In this document: piece by piece, positions 12,899 to 29,700 of the stretch
Position numbering within the stretch: the stretch's first letter is position 1
Layout of the letters: every line of letters starts with the position of its first letter
DNA from: Pegea sp. RAD2-039
Taxonomy: Eukaryota; Chordata; Thaliacea; Salpida; Salpidae
Reading direction: 5' to 3'
DNA: 64,000 bases
Assembly: GCA_034620365.1 (NCBI GenBank)
Contig: JAQGEQ010000258.1
Coordinates: forward strand, 558,001-622,000
Notes under the pieces: model-generated
Seen by the model: only the letters and a program-made list of their open reading frames with translations
Told to the model about the DNA's origin: nothing
Databases searched by the model: none
Made by a program: the position numbers and the translations under genes

Positions 12899-15800
12899 TT
12901 AAGGACTTCGTCACTCTTTAACTCATATATTGATATCAAACTAGATTATTTTAAAGATTTTAATAACATAGACCTGAAAAAGACCTTTCACTATCAATAA
13001 CTATGTTTGAGAAATAAAACTACAGATTTACATACTTCTTTATTAATCTAACAGCTAAAACTTTATTATGAATGAAAAATTAAACATTTATATTGTCACA
13101 TGTATAACATAAAAAACTTTAAAGAATTCTACTTATAAAGTAAAATTAGAATTTATAGTACTTAAGTTACATATATAGGTTTATAACTTTTTAAATAAAA
13201 ATAAACATTAGTAAACATTTTAAGATAAAATCAACAAATATTTATTTAAACTAAAGGCTTTGATATATTATATGTTGTAAAAATATATATATTATAGAAA
13301 TAAAAATATCAATTTTTCTAAAACTTTTTCAAAAAAAAGTTTACTTTGATTGAAAGAATAGTCTAAGTTAAAATAAAAACTTTAGCTAATAAAATTAAAA
13401 GCATTGTTAACCAAAGAACTAATAAATATTTTTTCTTGAAAATATCACAAGTATTTTATGATGCTTTGTGGTTCAAGTGAGTGTTGAAGAAACTATTTCA
13501 TTCAAATAAAATATTTTATAAAAAGTTTTTTATAGATCAAATTAAACATCCTTTTATATCTCTCATTAAAACCCCCAACTATAAATAATCAATAAAACCT
13601 AATAAAACTAGTCAAGTTAGAAGTGTTGTTAAAGTCAGATTTATAGCTTACAAACCACTCTTACTAAAATACAAATAAGTATTTTCTAAAAATGATAATA
13701 ACACCAATTATTTGATATAAATATGCATTTTTTAATGTTATTTTGAAACAAAGAAATCTCTATAATGTTTAGATCTTCTAAAGTTAAAAGACTTTAACTT
13801 ATCATTTATGATGATGAAGTTCAAGCAGGAAATAAAAAAAATTGTTTAAACTTCTAACAATTAAAATTTCAAATCCCTATAAAACCTGGACAAACATCAT
13901 ATAATAGATATTAGCTTTTATCAGCCTATATTGATAAAAAATATGAAAAATTTTAACAAAATATATTTGAAAATAATTCTATGACAAGAGTTAAACATTC
14001 TTTCATACAAAAAAGATTAAAAATATTATTATTATTAAAAATTGTTATTATTAAAAGATATAATCAAAAATAGAGAAGCAAAAAATAAGAAAAGGAAATT
14101 ACAGAATGATAAATTGTTTTGAACTTTTTTGTTAGAAGGTTAAGTTTTCATTCTTTTCTTCAGAGATAAAAATAAGCTAATATTCTTATCAACAAATAAT
14201 TTGTTTCTCAAATTCTAACAAAAAGTTTCAATACATCAAAATATAATGAAGCATAAAATCCTTCATATAGAGCTAGTAAAAACTAGAAGACTAGTAGTGA
14301 TTGAAAAATCTAAAAACATTGTGACCCTACAAAAAATATTTAAGTTATTTATCAAAAAGATACTTTAAAATATGCCATACAGTGTGCTACTACTTACTTT
14401 ATTTTTTCATATTCTTAACTTTGTTTATTTATTTAAATACTATACTTATGTCTTAGTGGATAGTGAATTTTACATTACCTATCTTGAAATATGTTATTTC
14501 AGACTAATAAAGTTATTTTTTACTTTTATTTCTTTGTGGTCAATTTAAGTTGTGTCTGCTATAAGACCTATATGACTTTTTTATCTTTAGCCATGCTTTA
14601 TTTCATAAAATAAACATAATATTCATATATTATAAATTCAATAAAATATAAAAGTATATGAGCATCAGATAGTTTTACAAGGAATTAAAACAGTTACTTT
14701 TATCAATTAAATAAATTAAACTTAATAAAAAAATATGAGATTAAAACTATTAATAACCGAAATAAATGAAATTAATAATCTAGTTAATCTGAATAAATCT
14801 AAATTTTATTTTTAATATAGAGATTGAGCGTCTGTAAAATACTACCAACCAAAATACTGCCCTTTGATATAAACATTGTCAGGAGAAAATGTTGAAGTAT
14901 ATTTTTGTAAAATTCACAATTGTGTGGTAAGCCCCTATTATGCCAAATAACTTTTATACGTATAAAATGGCTAAATTTAATTTCCCAATCAAATTTATAG
15001 TACGTTCTTTTAATTTCATTTATTATTGATCCATTGTACTAAATTTGAATAAAGTTTTGATTTGTCTCATCGAAATTTTATGAAAATTTTAATTGATTTA
15101 TATTTCAACTTAAAAAAAATTGATTATTTACAGAAAATCTTTCAGCATAGTGTCAGAAGTACTGGTAAACGCATAAAACTAATCGAAATCTGACTAAGAA
15201 AGCACTGTATAATAATTCACATAATGCTAAAATAAATGGTCAAGTAAATATATCACTTCAAAAAAATCCAATAAAACCTGACAACATTTTCAATCATAGG
15301 TTGTATTATAAAAGCTCTTTTTTTAAAGCTATTCTATGAGATTTGTTTAAAATACTATAATAGTTTGTAAAATACGTTTAAAATATTAAAGTACTATTTA
15401 GATAAAATATATTTTAATTACTAATGATTTTTATGAATAAGTTTATTTTCTTTAATTTAATTTATTACTATTTCTTTGTGTGTTTAGTTTTAAGATAATT
15501 ATTTCAATGTTAGAAAGCTAAAACTATTATTTTAATGCTAAAACAAAAATATTGCTGCAAGCTTATTTTGAAAATTGTTGTTTGAATTATTTTGTCGATA
15601 ATTCCTTCACTTTACGTCATTATACATAGTATAGAGAAGAATTATCGATTGTATATAGTAAATTGTGATCATTATTGGCATTTACCTGTCTCAGTTAGTC
15701 ACTTAAAAAATCTTCTTAAAAACAATCACAGTAACTGAAAGGTTATAAGGAAGCTGTTTAAATGATTCCTTTATTTTAAGTAAACTTGTTTATGATCTAT

Positions 15801-16800
15801 TTGAAATTTACTATAAATTTACTTTTTTGATATGCTTTATATATAACTAGCATTGTGTCATTTAATTTAAATATCAAAGTAAGTTATTTATAATAAACTC
15901 GTTTTATTTTTTACGAGCTATTTTTTTCGAAGGAGATTTTATTATATAAAGTTTTAATTTGGCAACTACATCATCGATATTTTGAATTTAAACAGATAAA
16001 TTAAATTAAGAAAATAAAGATAGTTCATTTATTTTATTTAACAATTGGCTATAGATGACAAGTTATACAGGTTTTATAGCGAACACAAATTTACCGCAGA
16101 AACATAATGAAAAGGTTTTAACTATAAGAGCTTAATATAAATCAACACAGAAAATAAAATAGAAACGATGCATAGGCATAGATAAATAAAAGCTATAAAT
16201 CAATAATAAAATAACAGAATAAGTAAAGAAAATGAAAATAAAAGTAGTATTTCTATATCATCTATTAACAAAATTGCTTACTTTATGATTTTAACAACAT
16301 TTTATATTGATGGTAGATTTTGGTAAAGTTACGAAAAAGATTCCACCTAATTGTAAATCACCTAATTGAAGAATTCCATTGAATACTAAACTGTTGAGCA
16401 GTTTATTTTAGAATGACAAATCTTTTAGAAAGTCACAATCTTTAAAGAAATCATTAAAGTTAAAATAACAGAAACCATTAATGATTTTAAACAGTTTTAC
16501 TTGGTCGGAAAAAGGTGTCAATATTGAAAAGTTTTTATCTTATTAAGCTCATAGTGACCGTCTATTTCTGAAAAAATTATTTTGCATAGAAAGCTTTCTT
16601 AGTAAACGATGTTTAAATGCTTTCAAGTTTTTTTGTATGAAGAAAAAGATGTAAGAAAACCTTCTCTAGTAAATGTTCTTTAAACGGATGCAAGCTTTAG
16701 AAAAAAGTCAAGGTGAGGACTCCATACAAAAGAGTTGAACTTTAACTGAAGACAGACGTATGTAGTGAATAGTTTGACCAATGCCTAAATATTTATAATC
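12899..16800. other. Gene-poor AT-rich region upstream of RASA1
   Basis: Nearly 4 kb of very AT-rich DNA with stops in every frame. No coding similarity, tRNA-like structure or long repeat was recognised. The part next to 12898 should hold the RASA1 promoter and 5' untranslated region, but I see no defined element. Confidence 0.5.
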
Positions 16801-18420
16801 TTGAAAAATGTAGAATTTGGTATAAGGTAGTAGAACCAATTCTAAACAAACAATCTACGTGGTGAGAGACGAAGATGTCCAAGTATTTAATACCGGACAT
16901 TGGAAAATGTTTTTGTTGTTTACATCAGAGGATGCTATGTTTAAGTTTGAAAGTTTATTCATTGACAGAAGGAAACATTTGTATATATTTGCGAGTGTTT
17001 GTATAAATAAAATTAGTAGTAAGACTATTTGCTGAGGATCATAGCGACAGGTGAAGACAGAATCTTTGAGAAAGAAGCTCAAATTAACGAATCAAAATTG
17101 TTTGCGATATAATCAGTTCGAAAGTTCGGCAGAAGCTACTTGTAAGAGGAATTGGTTGAGAGTTGAGTGACTTATATCTATCTCATTTTAATGAATTGGG
17201 ATCATGATGCAACTTTTCTATCTAAAAGATAAGTTTGAAGGATAATGAAGAATTAAAGGCATATAAAACAGGTTGTAACTGAGATACAAACTTTTATTTT
17301 TATCAACAAGGAGTTGTATGAATGAATTTAATTTAGATTTGGCAAATTTATCGAATTTACGTACGAAACGCAAATGTTATCTTCTCTGTAATCTTGCTAC
17401 TCATAAATTTCGATTTCTTATTCCTTACACTTTAGCTTGCATTCTGCTTCATAAGAATTTTCGGCTTACATTTTTTTTATTAAGAAATGTCTTTTATTTA
17501 ACAAGCGTTGGATGCGTAGGAGTTTTAATACGATTAGAGTAGAAGGGAGCTTTAAGTGGAACAAAACTTCGAGTAGAATTTGTCATGGAAGGACTGTAAA
17601 GATAGCTCTTCATTAAGCATGCACTTCCAGTTAGAAGAGGATAGATAGATGTAAATCTTTTCAATGTTGTACAACTTTGAATAGGCCATACCTCTATTAG
17701 GGGAATTTACAGGTCGATTAAATTTAACTACAAAAGAAATAAGATTTTTACAAGAGTGGCAATTTGTTAAGTGCCTGGGGTGTTACAGAATAAAAAATTC
17801 AAAAGATGAGCAAGTAAGTTTATGGATGGATTGAGTTAGAGAACTTGTAGTTGTAAAATTGGCAAATGTATTATCGACAAAATCGTATAAACATAAAGGA
17901 GTCATCAACCTATGTTACGATTAAAATCTCCAAAGAGATAAAAATGAAGCAACTATGCATCTATGTATTTCGGCTTTACAGATATCAGGTAGCAATGGTA
18001 TATTTTGAGACAGAAGGATAAAAATGCTACAAAATCTGATTCTGGATTTCAAGTTAAAAAGAACGCCACGAATGACTTTCAAATTGTTTTTGAAAAATAA
18101 GTAAGAACTAAAATTTGCATAAGCCTTTTAATCCACTTATACAAAGTAAACAAACATCACCTGCTTAGTGTCAATGCGATTAAATCAATTAATAATAATA
18201 TCATAACCAGAGGGACATACCATTAAGTTCACGATTTTATCAGATAGCCAGGTATCACTATCAGGTATCACGTTTGCGTCAAGGTAGTGGGACACAAGGT
18301 TTATCTTATTTGCCCTAAATCTGATGCACATTATTTAATCAACAGATTATGTAAGGCAGGTGAGTTTATAGTATTGATAGTAGAAATGATAGTACTAAGC
18401 CCAGAGAAGCTGAGGCTGAT
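16800..18420 (-). mobile_element. Decayed non-LTR retroelement remnant (endonuclease region)
   Basis: Read on the minus strand, 18220-18265 gives a peptide resembling the LINE endonuclease motif (SDTWLSDKI followed by a CPSGY block). Further 3' on the same strand are Lys/Arg-rich and Leu-rich open pieces in shifting frames, as in the linker between endonuclease and RT. Base composition differs from the flanks. Many stops and frameshifts are present. It is not obviously the same element as the copy at position 1, because that copy shows only its RT half. The open frames on the plus strand here are antisense shadows. Confidence 0.45.
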
Positions 18421-19742
18421 ACAAAAGGGTAGAAGCTTAACGACGAAGTCAGTGATGAAGGCAACTATATCATCACTTTTACTCACCTGGACAGCTAATT
18501 TAGTAGATTGAAATTAATGCAGTTAGGTGTAAAATATTTGTGTAGAATCTTCAGAATCATTGATTTAACATTTCAAATTTTTCTATTCTAAAAATTCTAG
18601 TTGAAACTCAAATACTCATCAATAAGGAAATCATTATCTATCAGGGTGCAACTTTTAATAAAATTATGGGAAAAGTAAACAACAGATGCACACATTTCTA
18701 GAATTCTTGAAATCTTAAAATTTATAGATTAAGTCTTATCCTAAAATAAACTAAAGAACTTAAAGCGGTCATTGAAAAAACGTCAAACAATTTTCTTAAA
18801 AATTTGTTAAGCTTTTAATGGCTTCAGTAACTAAAAACAAACTACTTGTTAAAATAGGTGTTTCGATCCTAGTTACTTTCAAAAACACTCAAAGCTTATA
18901 AAACTAAATCAGAATCATTATCACAAATTACACGTTACTCCTTTTATTAAAGTCTAAAATGGAACATTTTTGATAAATAAAAACTAACTAATGAAGTTGA
19001 CTTAAGGCTTATTTGTAGGTAATCATTATTACTAAATCAAATTAAAACATTAAATATTATTAGCTAAAAAGCAAAATTAGTAGTCAGAGAGTTTCTTCCA
19101 CCTACTAACATCTTAAGAAGGCAAGCTAGATTAAAAGTTTAGTTTTAACATTTATCTTAAAATCAATCATAGATCCAACACTTTGATTACCCATAAAAAT
19201 TGGTTTACAAGAACGAAGTAAATGTGATATATGAAATAGAAGACTAGAGTCATTTATAGTTGATTCGTATTATAAGTATGCATAGAAAGGCACTACATTG
19301 AATTAATTTCTTAATAAAGTAAGTACATTAAAAATTGTTATTAAACATACAAAATGGTTTTGAAGAAAATGTAAATCAAATAGTTAGGAACTAATACACT
19401 ATTAAACAATATTCTGAAAACAATTTAGTTAGCTTGATTTAAGTACAATTGCGAAGACATTTGACAATTACAGCTGCATTTAAGATTAAAATCTGACAAT
19501 AAGCACTGCAAATTTCATAATCTAATAAACAAATGAAGTAATAAAACTGTACAAATAGAAAGTTTAAAATAACTGCAGCAATAAGATATTGTCAGTAATT
19601 AGTAAATCGTATTATTTCTATGTTGATTCAATTAAAGTAGAAAAAACCTCTACTAACTTTTGAAACTAAGAAACAATTTAGTTAGTAATGGAATGTTTTT
19701 ACAAATACTGAATAAAACGGTTTGATGTAGACTAAGTAGAAC

Positions 19743-22088
<2,346 letters not shown>

Positions 22089-25000
22089 ATGATAAGTATG
22101 CAAACTAGGAACAGATCAAATAAATATAATTCTGCTTTCACATTTGCTTGTTCTTCTTTAGGATTGAATCTAAATGATAAGATTTCTTCAAAAAATCAAT
22201 TGATGAAAAGTAAGTCAAAGTAGAAAAAAAAGTTTCTAAATTTTTAGTAAAAATAACCTTTAAAAAACGTTTTTAATAATTCATTGATGTTAAAAGATTT
22301 TTTAAGTATTCACTTTAGCCAATGAGAATTCCGTTTTGAAGTCTTTATCTTCACCAAAATATTTTTTTTCTTGATATTTTTTCAATTCTTATAGTTTCTT
22401 TGTGTTACATGATATCTTTACTGTTATTGGAATTGAATTTCTATACATTTAAAGTTCAGATACTTTCAGTAAAACAACTTCTTATATATAACTTTTCTTT
22501 TTTTCTTCTTACTTGATGAAATACATACATCAGTTACATGATAACTCATATAAACGTATGATACACTTCACACGTGCTTAAGAACTATTTTAAGGGTTTA
22601 AATTCTCATATGAATAATAAAATTATTAATTTGTTGTAATGTTCATTAAAACAGTCGAAACTAAATTCAGTATCTCTTTGTATTAATAGTTCAAATACAT
22701 TTCATAATTGTGTATAAAATTAATAATACCTACACATTTTTTGCTTTTGTATTTTTTTATAAACTAATTTATAGCTGTTGTGGTTTTTAGTTGCCCAGAG
22801 AGTTGGTAAAAATCCTTCTTTAAAAGAAATAAATAGACTTTGGGATAATTATGAAGGTAAGTTTATTTCTTTTGACTAGAAATTTCAATCATATCAAGAT
22901 GATTCAAAGTAACCAGTAAAATTAACTCGATAGCTTATTGAACAATTTTATTCGAAGATATAAAAACGTTTCAGGTGAGATGTCAATTAAAGAAGTTGAA
23001 AGAGCTTTATCAGAATTTAAACCAACAATTAAATCACAATTACTAGCAGCATTTAGAAAAGTTGATATTAATGGAGATGGTTTTATCAGTCACACTGAGC
23101 TCTATAAAGTTCTTACAACAGTAAGCTTTGCTTTTTAATGTTGTTGTATGTCCATATCTGAAACGTAAAGTGTATTCCATTAGTTTTGAAATAATCTTGC
23201 CTTTGATAATTGAATTTATAATTCTTCTACAATAATTAACTATTAAGACTCGATTTTTTTATATTTTTGCCAATGATGTTTTGTTTGTAGATATTTCAAA
23301 TAACTTGGATAATTTTGTTGTTCATAGAAAGGTGAAAAGATGAGTTATTCTGAAGTTGAAAGAATTTTGGATAGTGCCGATGTTAATAAAGACGGAAAAT
23401 TAGATTACAATGAAGTAACTAAACAACAGTAGATGTTATTGTAGTGATATGAAATCTAAATGAAAATAATTTCAAGAAGAAATATTCTATCAGTTCAATA
23501 ACTAATTACGAGTTAAAATAAGTTTAACATTTTTAACATTTTAAATAAAATTAAAGACATTTTGGAGTAACCTTATTAAATTGATTTAAATCTAATCAGT
23601 TACTTAATTTTTAGTTTTCTGATTTGATGCTAGAAACTGTTGATAAAGTTCAGAGTTTGAAGATCAACATTAATGAAGATGAAAGCGAAAACTTAATTAC
23701 AAATAGAGGTGAAAAAAGTGAAATTTTTGAAGGAAAACTATGAAAAAAATATAGATAAAAAATATCTTTAGAACTTTTGTATATATGAATTCGATAAAGC
23801 TTAATTTGTTTAAGTTTTCTGTCTTATTATGTTGCTTTTTAATAAAAGTTGTAATATTTAGAAAGGTCTCGACCAAGCTCTGCAGTTAGTAACAGATCAA
23901 TTGCTGTATCTGAAAGAAGCGCTAAAAGTCTTTCATCTCGCTCACGTTTATTTAATAAAAATCTCATCAACTTGAAGAAAATCGAAGAAAATAATATTCA
24001 ACTCAATGTTCCAGCTGCCCAAAGTTTCAAATCTGATCTAAAACTTCCTGAATCTTTAAAAGTAAATTACTCTCTTTTATTTAAACATTAGAACTGAAAA
24101 TTCATTAATTAGCTTGTTTTAGCTCATTGGATTAAAATGATCTTTGATGTTAAGTTTTTGCAGGATTGGAATACAAAGATGAAAAAAGGTTGCTTGTATG
24201 TGGATGAGAATAATGTGATAACAAGTCATATCTATAAGTTAGAATTAACATTTGCTTCTAACTTATGGATTACTCTTGAACCAATATCTATAGCAGGTAG
24301 TTTTTCATTTAAAATTAAATGAACTTCATTAATTATTCGAAGGAAGCAAAATCATTGATGCTGGGTTCTTTATCTATCGCGAGAATGAAGACAATGATGA
24401 TTTAACTGATCTAATCTGTCTATCAGAATCAAAAGTTAACAACAAAGTAAATATTTCGAATATTTGAGAAAAACAAATCTACAAACTGTTTCTTAATTTT
24501 GTGTCAATTGCTAATTAAACTATAAGTTGATAAAACAAGATAAATGAAAGAAATAAACTTAAAGTGGTGTTGGAGAGGAGACTTAAGAAGTGGAACTTAT
24601 CAGATTGTACCATTTTCTACTGGCTGTAAACTGAAGTACATCAATTTTGAAGATGATAAAGGAGTTAGACTTTATCACAAAGATGAAAATGATGAAGTTC
24701 AACTGACCAGACCTTTCCAGTCAGTTATATATCTTTTAGTGATAATTGTTTAAATCTTATTTATAGTTTTTTGTTCATGGTATTATTTGTTTGATAACAG
24801 AAAGACTTTGGATTCAATATTTGAAATGTGTGACCTGGATGATAACGGGAGACTTAGCCGAGATGAATTCAGTTTGTTTCAATTAGTAACAAATGAAGAA
24901 GAAGTCGATGATGATACTTGGGAAGTTGTTCAAAGTTAGCTTTTAATTTATCATTTCTAAACAAGACACTTTTAACTTCGATATTTTTAAAAGAAAATGT

Positions 25001-25922
25001 TGAAATTGAAGAAGATGAACTTACTCGAGAAGGTTTTCATCAACTTCATATAATGCAAGCAAAAGAAGAAGATGTTGACCCGCAAGAAGAACTTATGGAC
25101 ACAATTGAAGCAATTGGATTTAGTCCGTCATTACAGTTGAATCAGGTGAAATTATTTACTTGTTTGTTTTACAATCAATTAATTAGCAACAAACTTGCGT
25201 CTTTTTGATTTTCAAAAACATTTTCTATTTAATTTGTAGGCGTGTCCTTTTCATTTAACAGTTTCTACAAGAGAATGTAATCCCAAGCTCCATGTAGTCA
25301 CTGTTAGTGCTGTTGAAGATGATTTAATACAGAAAGGATTTGTACAAAGTCTTCTTTCAAATGGAGAAATTATTGAAAGCTCTGCTCTACCAAATGATGT
25401 TTTTTGGTATCTATATAAAAGTTTGAATCGTCTTACTACAATGATTCAAAATAAAGTGAGTGGAGTGAAATTTTTCACTTATTTTTGTAGAGTTCTTTGA
25501 AGTGAAGATAAAAATTTACAAATATTAAACTGATAATAACTTAGTACTTGAAATATTTTCTTTTTCTGATTTGCTTGTATTGATAGAACTCGACATCTGT
25601 TAGTTTCGATGTTGATTGTTCATCATCTAAAGACTGTTTAACAAGTCAAGGAAAGTCAATCTTCACTTTAGAAGCAGCTCCAAAATCAATGACTGTAAGT
25701 GAAATCAAGACACTAAACTTTTTAGACTTAAACAATTATTTAAAGCTACTCAACCACGTGATAGCTGATGATGAACACATACCCTGGACTTATCAGTGTA
25801 AGTTAGAAGCAATAATGCCGAAACCATCAACTAGAATGAGTAACGCTTCACTTAGAAGAGCATCTCTTGCTTCAAACGCTTCTCGAAGAAGTAGAACTTC
25901 TAATCGCAACATTTTTACTTAG
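22089..25922 (+). CDS. EFCAB7: EF-hand calcium-binding domain-containing protein 7
   Basis: Fourteen exons join in frame to 630 residues, almost exactly the length of human EFCAB7. Exons: 22089-22209, 22791-22857, 22975-23120, 23328-23414, 23615-23708, 23862-24061, 24164-24296, 24343-24446, 24565-24719, 24801-24934, 24995-25145, 25240-25455, 25587-25694 and 25746-25922. EF-hand loops are visible at DINGDGFISHTEL (exon 3), DVNKDGKLDYNEF (exon 4/5) and DLDDNGRLSRDEF (exon 10). The middle holds the calpain-domain-III-like segments (DWNTKMKKGCLY, then WRGDLRSGTYQIVPFSTGC), and the C-terminus repeats a similar fold. In vertebrates EFCAB7 with IQCE tethers the EVC-EVC2 complex in the cilium for Hedgehog signalling. 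The protein ends with an Arg/Ser-rich tail (LRRASLASNASRRSRTS) that I do not know from the vertebrate protein. The start of exon 9 is the least certain boundary. Confidence 0.93.
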
Positions 25923-26700
25923 AAATTACCTTTTTTCAATGACTACATTTTTTCAATTATAATCCTTGCAAACTTTTTGTTTAGCTTTTAATATTTTCTT
26001 AATATCCCTTTTTAATGAATTGAGTTTTTCAAAAATCTTATTCTAAAACTACTTTTCAAAACTAACATCAAACCAGAAGACGGTTTTTCACTTTGTAAAT
26101 ATAATTTAGTTTTTAAAATTATTTTGAACAAATATTCTTTCATGGATTTGTTTGTCATTTTGAATTACTTTATTCACAATTAATTTTTGGAAAATGTATT
26201 TTTGAAATCTTTTAGATTAATAAAAGTTACTGGATCTATTGCATCTGTAAGAAGTCTTTTGAAAATTAAAACTGACTGGGAAGATAGAATTAGATATTAA
26301 ATCTGAGAAATTAAACAAATGGCTTTGTGGGACAGAATTGCTAAGAACAACAAAATTCCCAAAATAAACTGAAAGTTTATCTTTTTTAAATTACAAGTTG
26401 TTTGTTTAAGTATCTGAAGTTGAAAAGTAATAAATGTTTATTTGAAACTATTAAGCAGTTAACATAGATTTACAAATAATAAATTAAAATGGATTCTTCA
26501 ATTTGCTTCAACAAGATTTTAGCAAATCGAAAAATATAAATAAAATAGAAGAAAATTAGAATAAATAAACAGCTACTTTTATTTTACTGAAATTTAATAA
26601 ATATTTTCAAGTAGTTTATTTAACGATAAAAATTTCATTAATTCATAATTTTAACATCATTAAAAATTCATCCTAAAACAATTATATTCGAATTAAACAC
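25923..26700. other. Spacer between convergent EFCAB7 and UTP20
   Basis: AT-rich convergent intergenic region holding both 3' ends. Several AATAAA-like signals are present on both strands, as expected for polyadenylation. Nothing else was recognised. Confidence 0.5.
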
Positions 26701-26703
26701 AGA

Positions 26704-29700
26704 TTAATTTTGCTTGACTTTCTTAACCGTACACTCCGGTCGAAAGTTTGTGTTTTTTCGTTTCCTCTGTTCTTTGGTCCGTTCCTGTTTCTTAATCTTC
26801 AAACTGGCAGCTTTAGTAGGGTCGGTAACAGCTAATTGGTCTCGTTTCATTTTTCGCTCCCGCCTTGTGGCTGCTAACTCGCGGTCTACTTTGGCATAAA
26901 CTTCGACAAATTCTCGACTATCTACTTGCTTCTTCACAACACTTAAACATTCGGTTGCTAGGTCACGAAGTTGGTTGATGACATCGATTTCCTGATCACC
27001 ATGTGTAGCAGTAGCGTTACAGCATCGGTGGATCGGGTCAAGAATAAACTTGAGGAATCCCAAAGGATCTGAGTAGGTCTTAGCAAAAGCAGCACAGAAT
27101 TTGAGGACCGCACTTCTCTGTTCGGTACACTTAGGCCTGGACGCTTGTTCCTTCTTGGACAAGTCTACCATGTGGACAATCATTGCTTTAATTGCTTTGA
27201 AATTCTGGTGATGATCGAGTACTCGTAGAATATAGATGATGTTTTTCAAAGATTGTGTTGATATCTCTGCTGGTTTCAGGGGAACTAAATCGAGTTGCTG
27301 ACAAAACTTCTCAGCTAGTTCCGAACAATTGCTGGTTGTGACAAAATGTTGTTTGCTGTCAGGTTCCAAAGATCCAAAGTACAATCCGAACAATTGAGAT
27401 GCAGCTAATCGTACCCAATCATGCGGATGTAGAAGAAGATCTTCTGTTTGTTTCAAGATTATTTGCATCAGTTGTCTCCATTTGGAGTCTGTCAGGACTT
27501 CACAATGTCGAGCCAATGACAGCATCGCTGACAGATGATGAAAGTAAGAATGATCATTTTCTCGAATATCATCTGAGAAGAACAATTGTGAAAGATTGAA
27601 ATGATCAAATAGAGACTCACCTTCATCTAAATCACTACAAGTAGAAAATTGAAGTTTATCACTGATGAGAGGCAAGATTTTATTTAATCTTCTAGATGTT
27701 TCATCATTTTCAACTTCTGCAAATATGCTGACAAGCATGGAAGCAAGATGTTGTTTTGGAAGCAAATCATCACTGTACCTATTAACATAAATCAAATTGA
27801 CAAACAGAAAATACAACAAATAAACAAACAGAAACAGTACTTACCAGTTGACAACAAACAAATAGAGTTCGTCGCGCTGATCGTTTGTGATATTACGTAA
27901 TAATAATTTAAGTAAGACTGAAGCAGCTTTACGACAGCGAGGTGATTGGTCGTTGACAAGACGCGCTGATGTAGAGATAAAGATAAGAGAGTAATAATGA
28001 TGAGCGATGATGTTGACAGGAAAATCAGTTATGAGGGAAGAGATGAGTTCCATGGCAGATAGGCGGCCATCTTCAAATTCGTAATCTAGTTGTTGAAGGA
28101 TAAACTCGATGTGTCTCTCCAATACTCGTGTAGTCATCTCACGGCAATGTTTCAGGACATAAAAGAGGTAGAGATTTCGTGCTTGTTGCCTAGCAACTGA
28201 TGTATGCGCTTGAATCGCAATCGCACGTGACTTGTTGAGAGTTGATTGTACATCTTCACCTTTTAAACCTCTTTTCATGATTGCCTTGATTAGTTCAAAA
28301 GCATGACTTTGTCGTTGAGAGTCATCCATATCTGATTCAGCATAAATCAACAATGTCTTCAACTGGACATCGTTCAAATCTGATCCGTAATCCGACTGAC
28401 ACAAGACCCCGAGTGTCTTAAAACTAATCAAAGCACTCTCTTGATCACTATTTCCTTGTGAATTATCTTTGACGATTTTGAAAAGTTGTTGAATAATGGA
28501 AGGAGCGTATTGATGAAGAGATGGAAGATCGGAACGAAGAAGACGTTGTATGCATCTCATCGAATTAACCACTGTCTGGCGGTGTCGAGCAGATAGACAA
28601 GAATCAAACGCTTCAATCAAAGAGTCAAATCTTTCAAGACTCTTTTGATCATGGTTTTCTTTTTTGATGACCAAATGAACAAGTTGAAGAGCAAACTCAA
28701 CAATAAGATGAAGATTAGATTTCGAGTTTTTAACTCCAGGAACACTTCCTAATCTTCCGGATGCTTTACTAAGAAGTAAACAAGATTCAGGTCTCGATCC
28801 TGGATGCTGGGTTGGTTTGATTGATTGTTGATGATTGATCTTCTTCCCACTAATCTTTGAAATAATCTCTCTGGTGAGAAGATCTTCAAAGATTCGAAAA
28901 TGATCAACTTGTTGATTACTGATTAATCCCTGGCTAACTTCCGACAGGCAGTCCTTGATGATCTTCTTCAAAGCAAAGTCATTTGTCTTTTCGGCTTCAT
29001 GACGTAACGGCTTCATCAGTAAAGTCACGTGATTAGACCCAACGACAGATGCAATGAGCTGAAGGGCACCAAACACACGACTTCGGCCCTTTGCTTCGGG
29101 AATCTTCGCCCTGAATGCATCCACTTTCTTTTCCTCGGCAGACTTACCAAAGAGATCTTCAAGAAGAATCTCAGCAAGCAGCGAGATACACTTATCTAAA
29201 TCACCAGCTTTTAACTTGGCTGAGAGAGTTGACAACAAGTTACAAGTGGTTCGAACCAACACGTGTTTCTGGTAACCACGTGACAGCTCCGTTTTCAACA
29301 CTCGCAGAATCGAAGCGAGATGCTGATGTCCTAGTATCGCCAGACATTTGCAAAGCGAATCGCGCGCTAATTCTCGTATTGAAAATTGTCGATGACGAAG
29401 ATAGTCGACGAGTTTGTAGACGATGCTGTTTAGTTGACAAGTTAGAATGGATTGTGGACACTTGCTCAACATTGACACCACAGCGACAGCTAGTGGCAGC
29501 TTTCGTTTGCACATCTCGATTGGAGATTTTTGATGTTGCGCATGTTTGTGTTTGACGTCATCGTTGCTGCTGTGACGACTGAGAAGTGCGCGAAGACGCG
29601 GAAGAACAATGTTAACTAGTTCTTGTACGATCTTCTTCTGCTGTTTTTGTTGATCGGTTACATCATTAGTTTCCATGGCAACTTCTTCATCGATGACGTC

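Noticed and set aside
18287-18511. 74-codon plus-strand frame
   Set aside because: Antisense to the decayed retroelement endonuclease region.
29115-29555. 146-codon plus-strand frame inside UTP20
   Set aside because: It is antisense to a clearly coding HEAT-repeat region; high G+C there keeps opposite frames open by chance.
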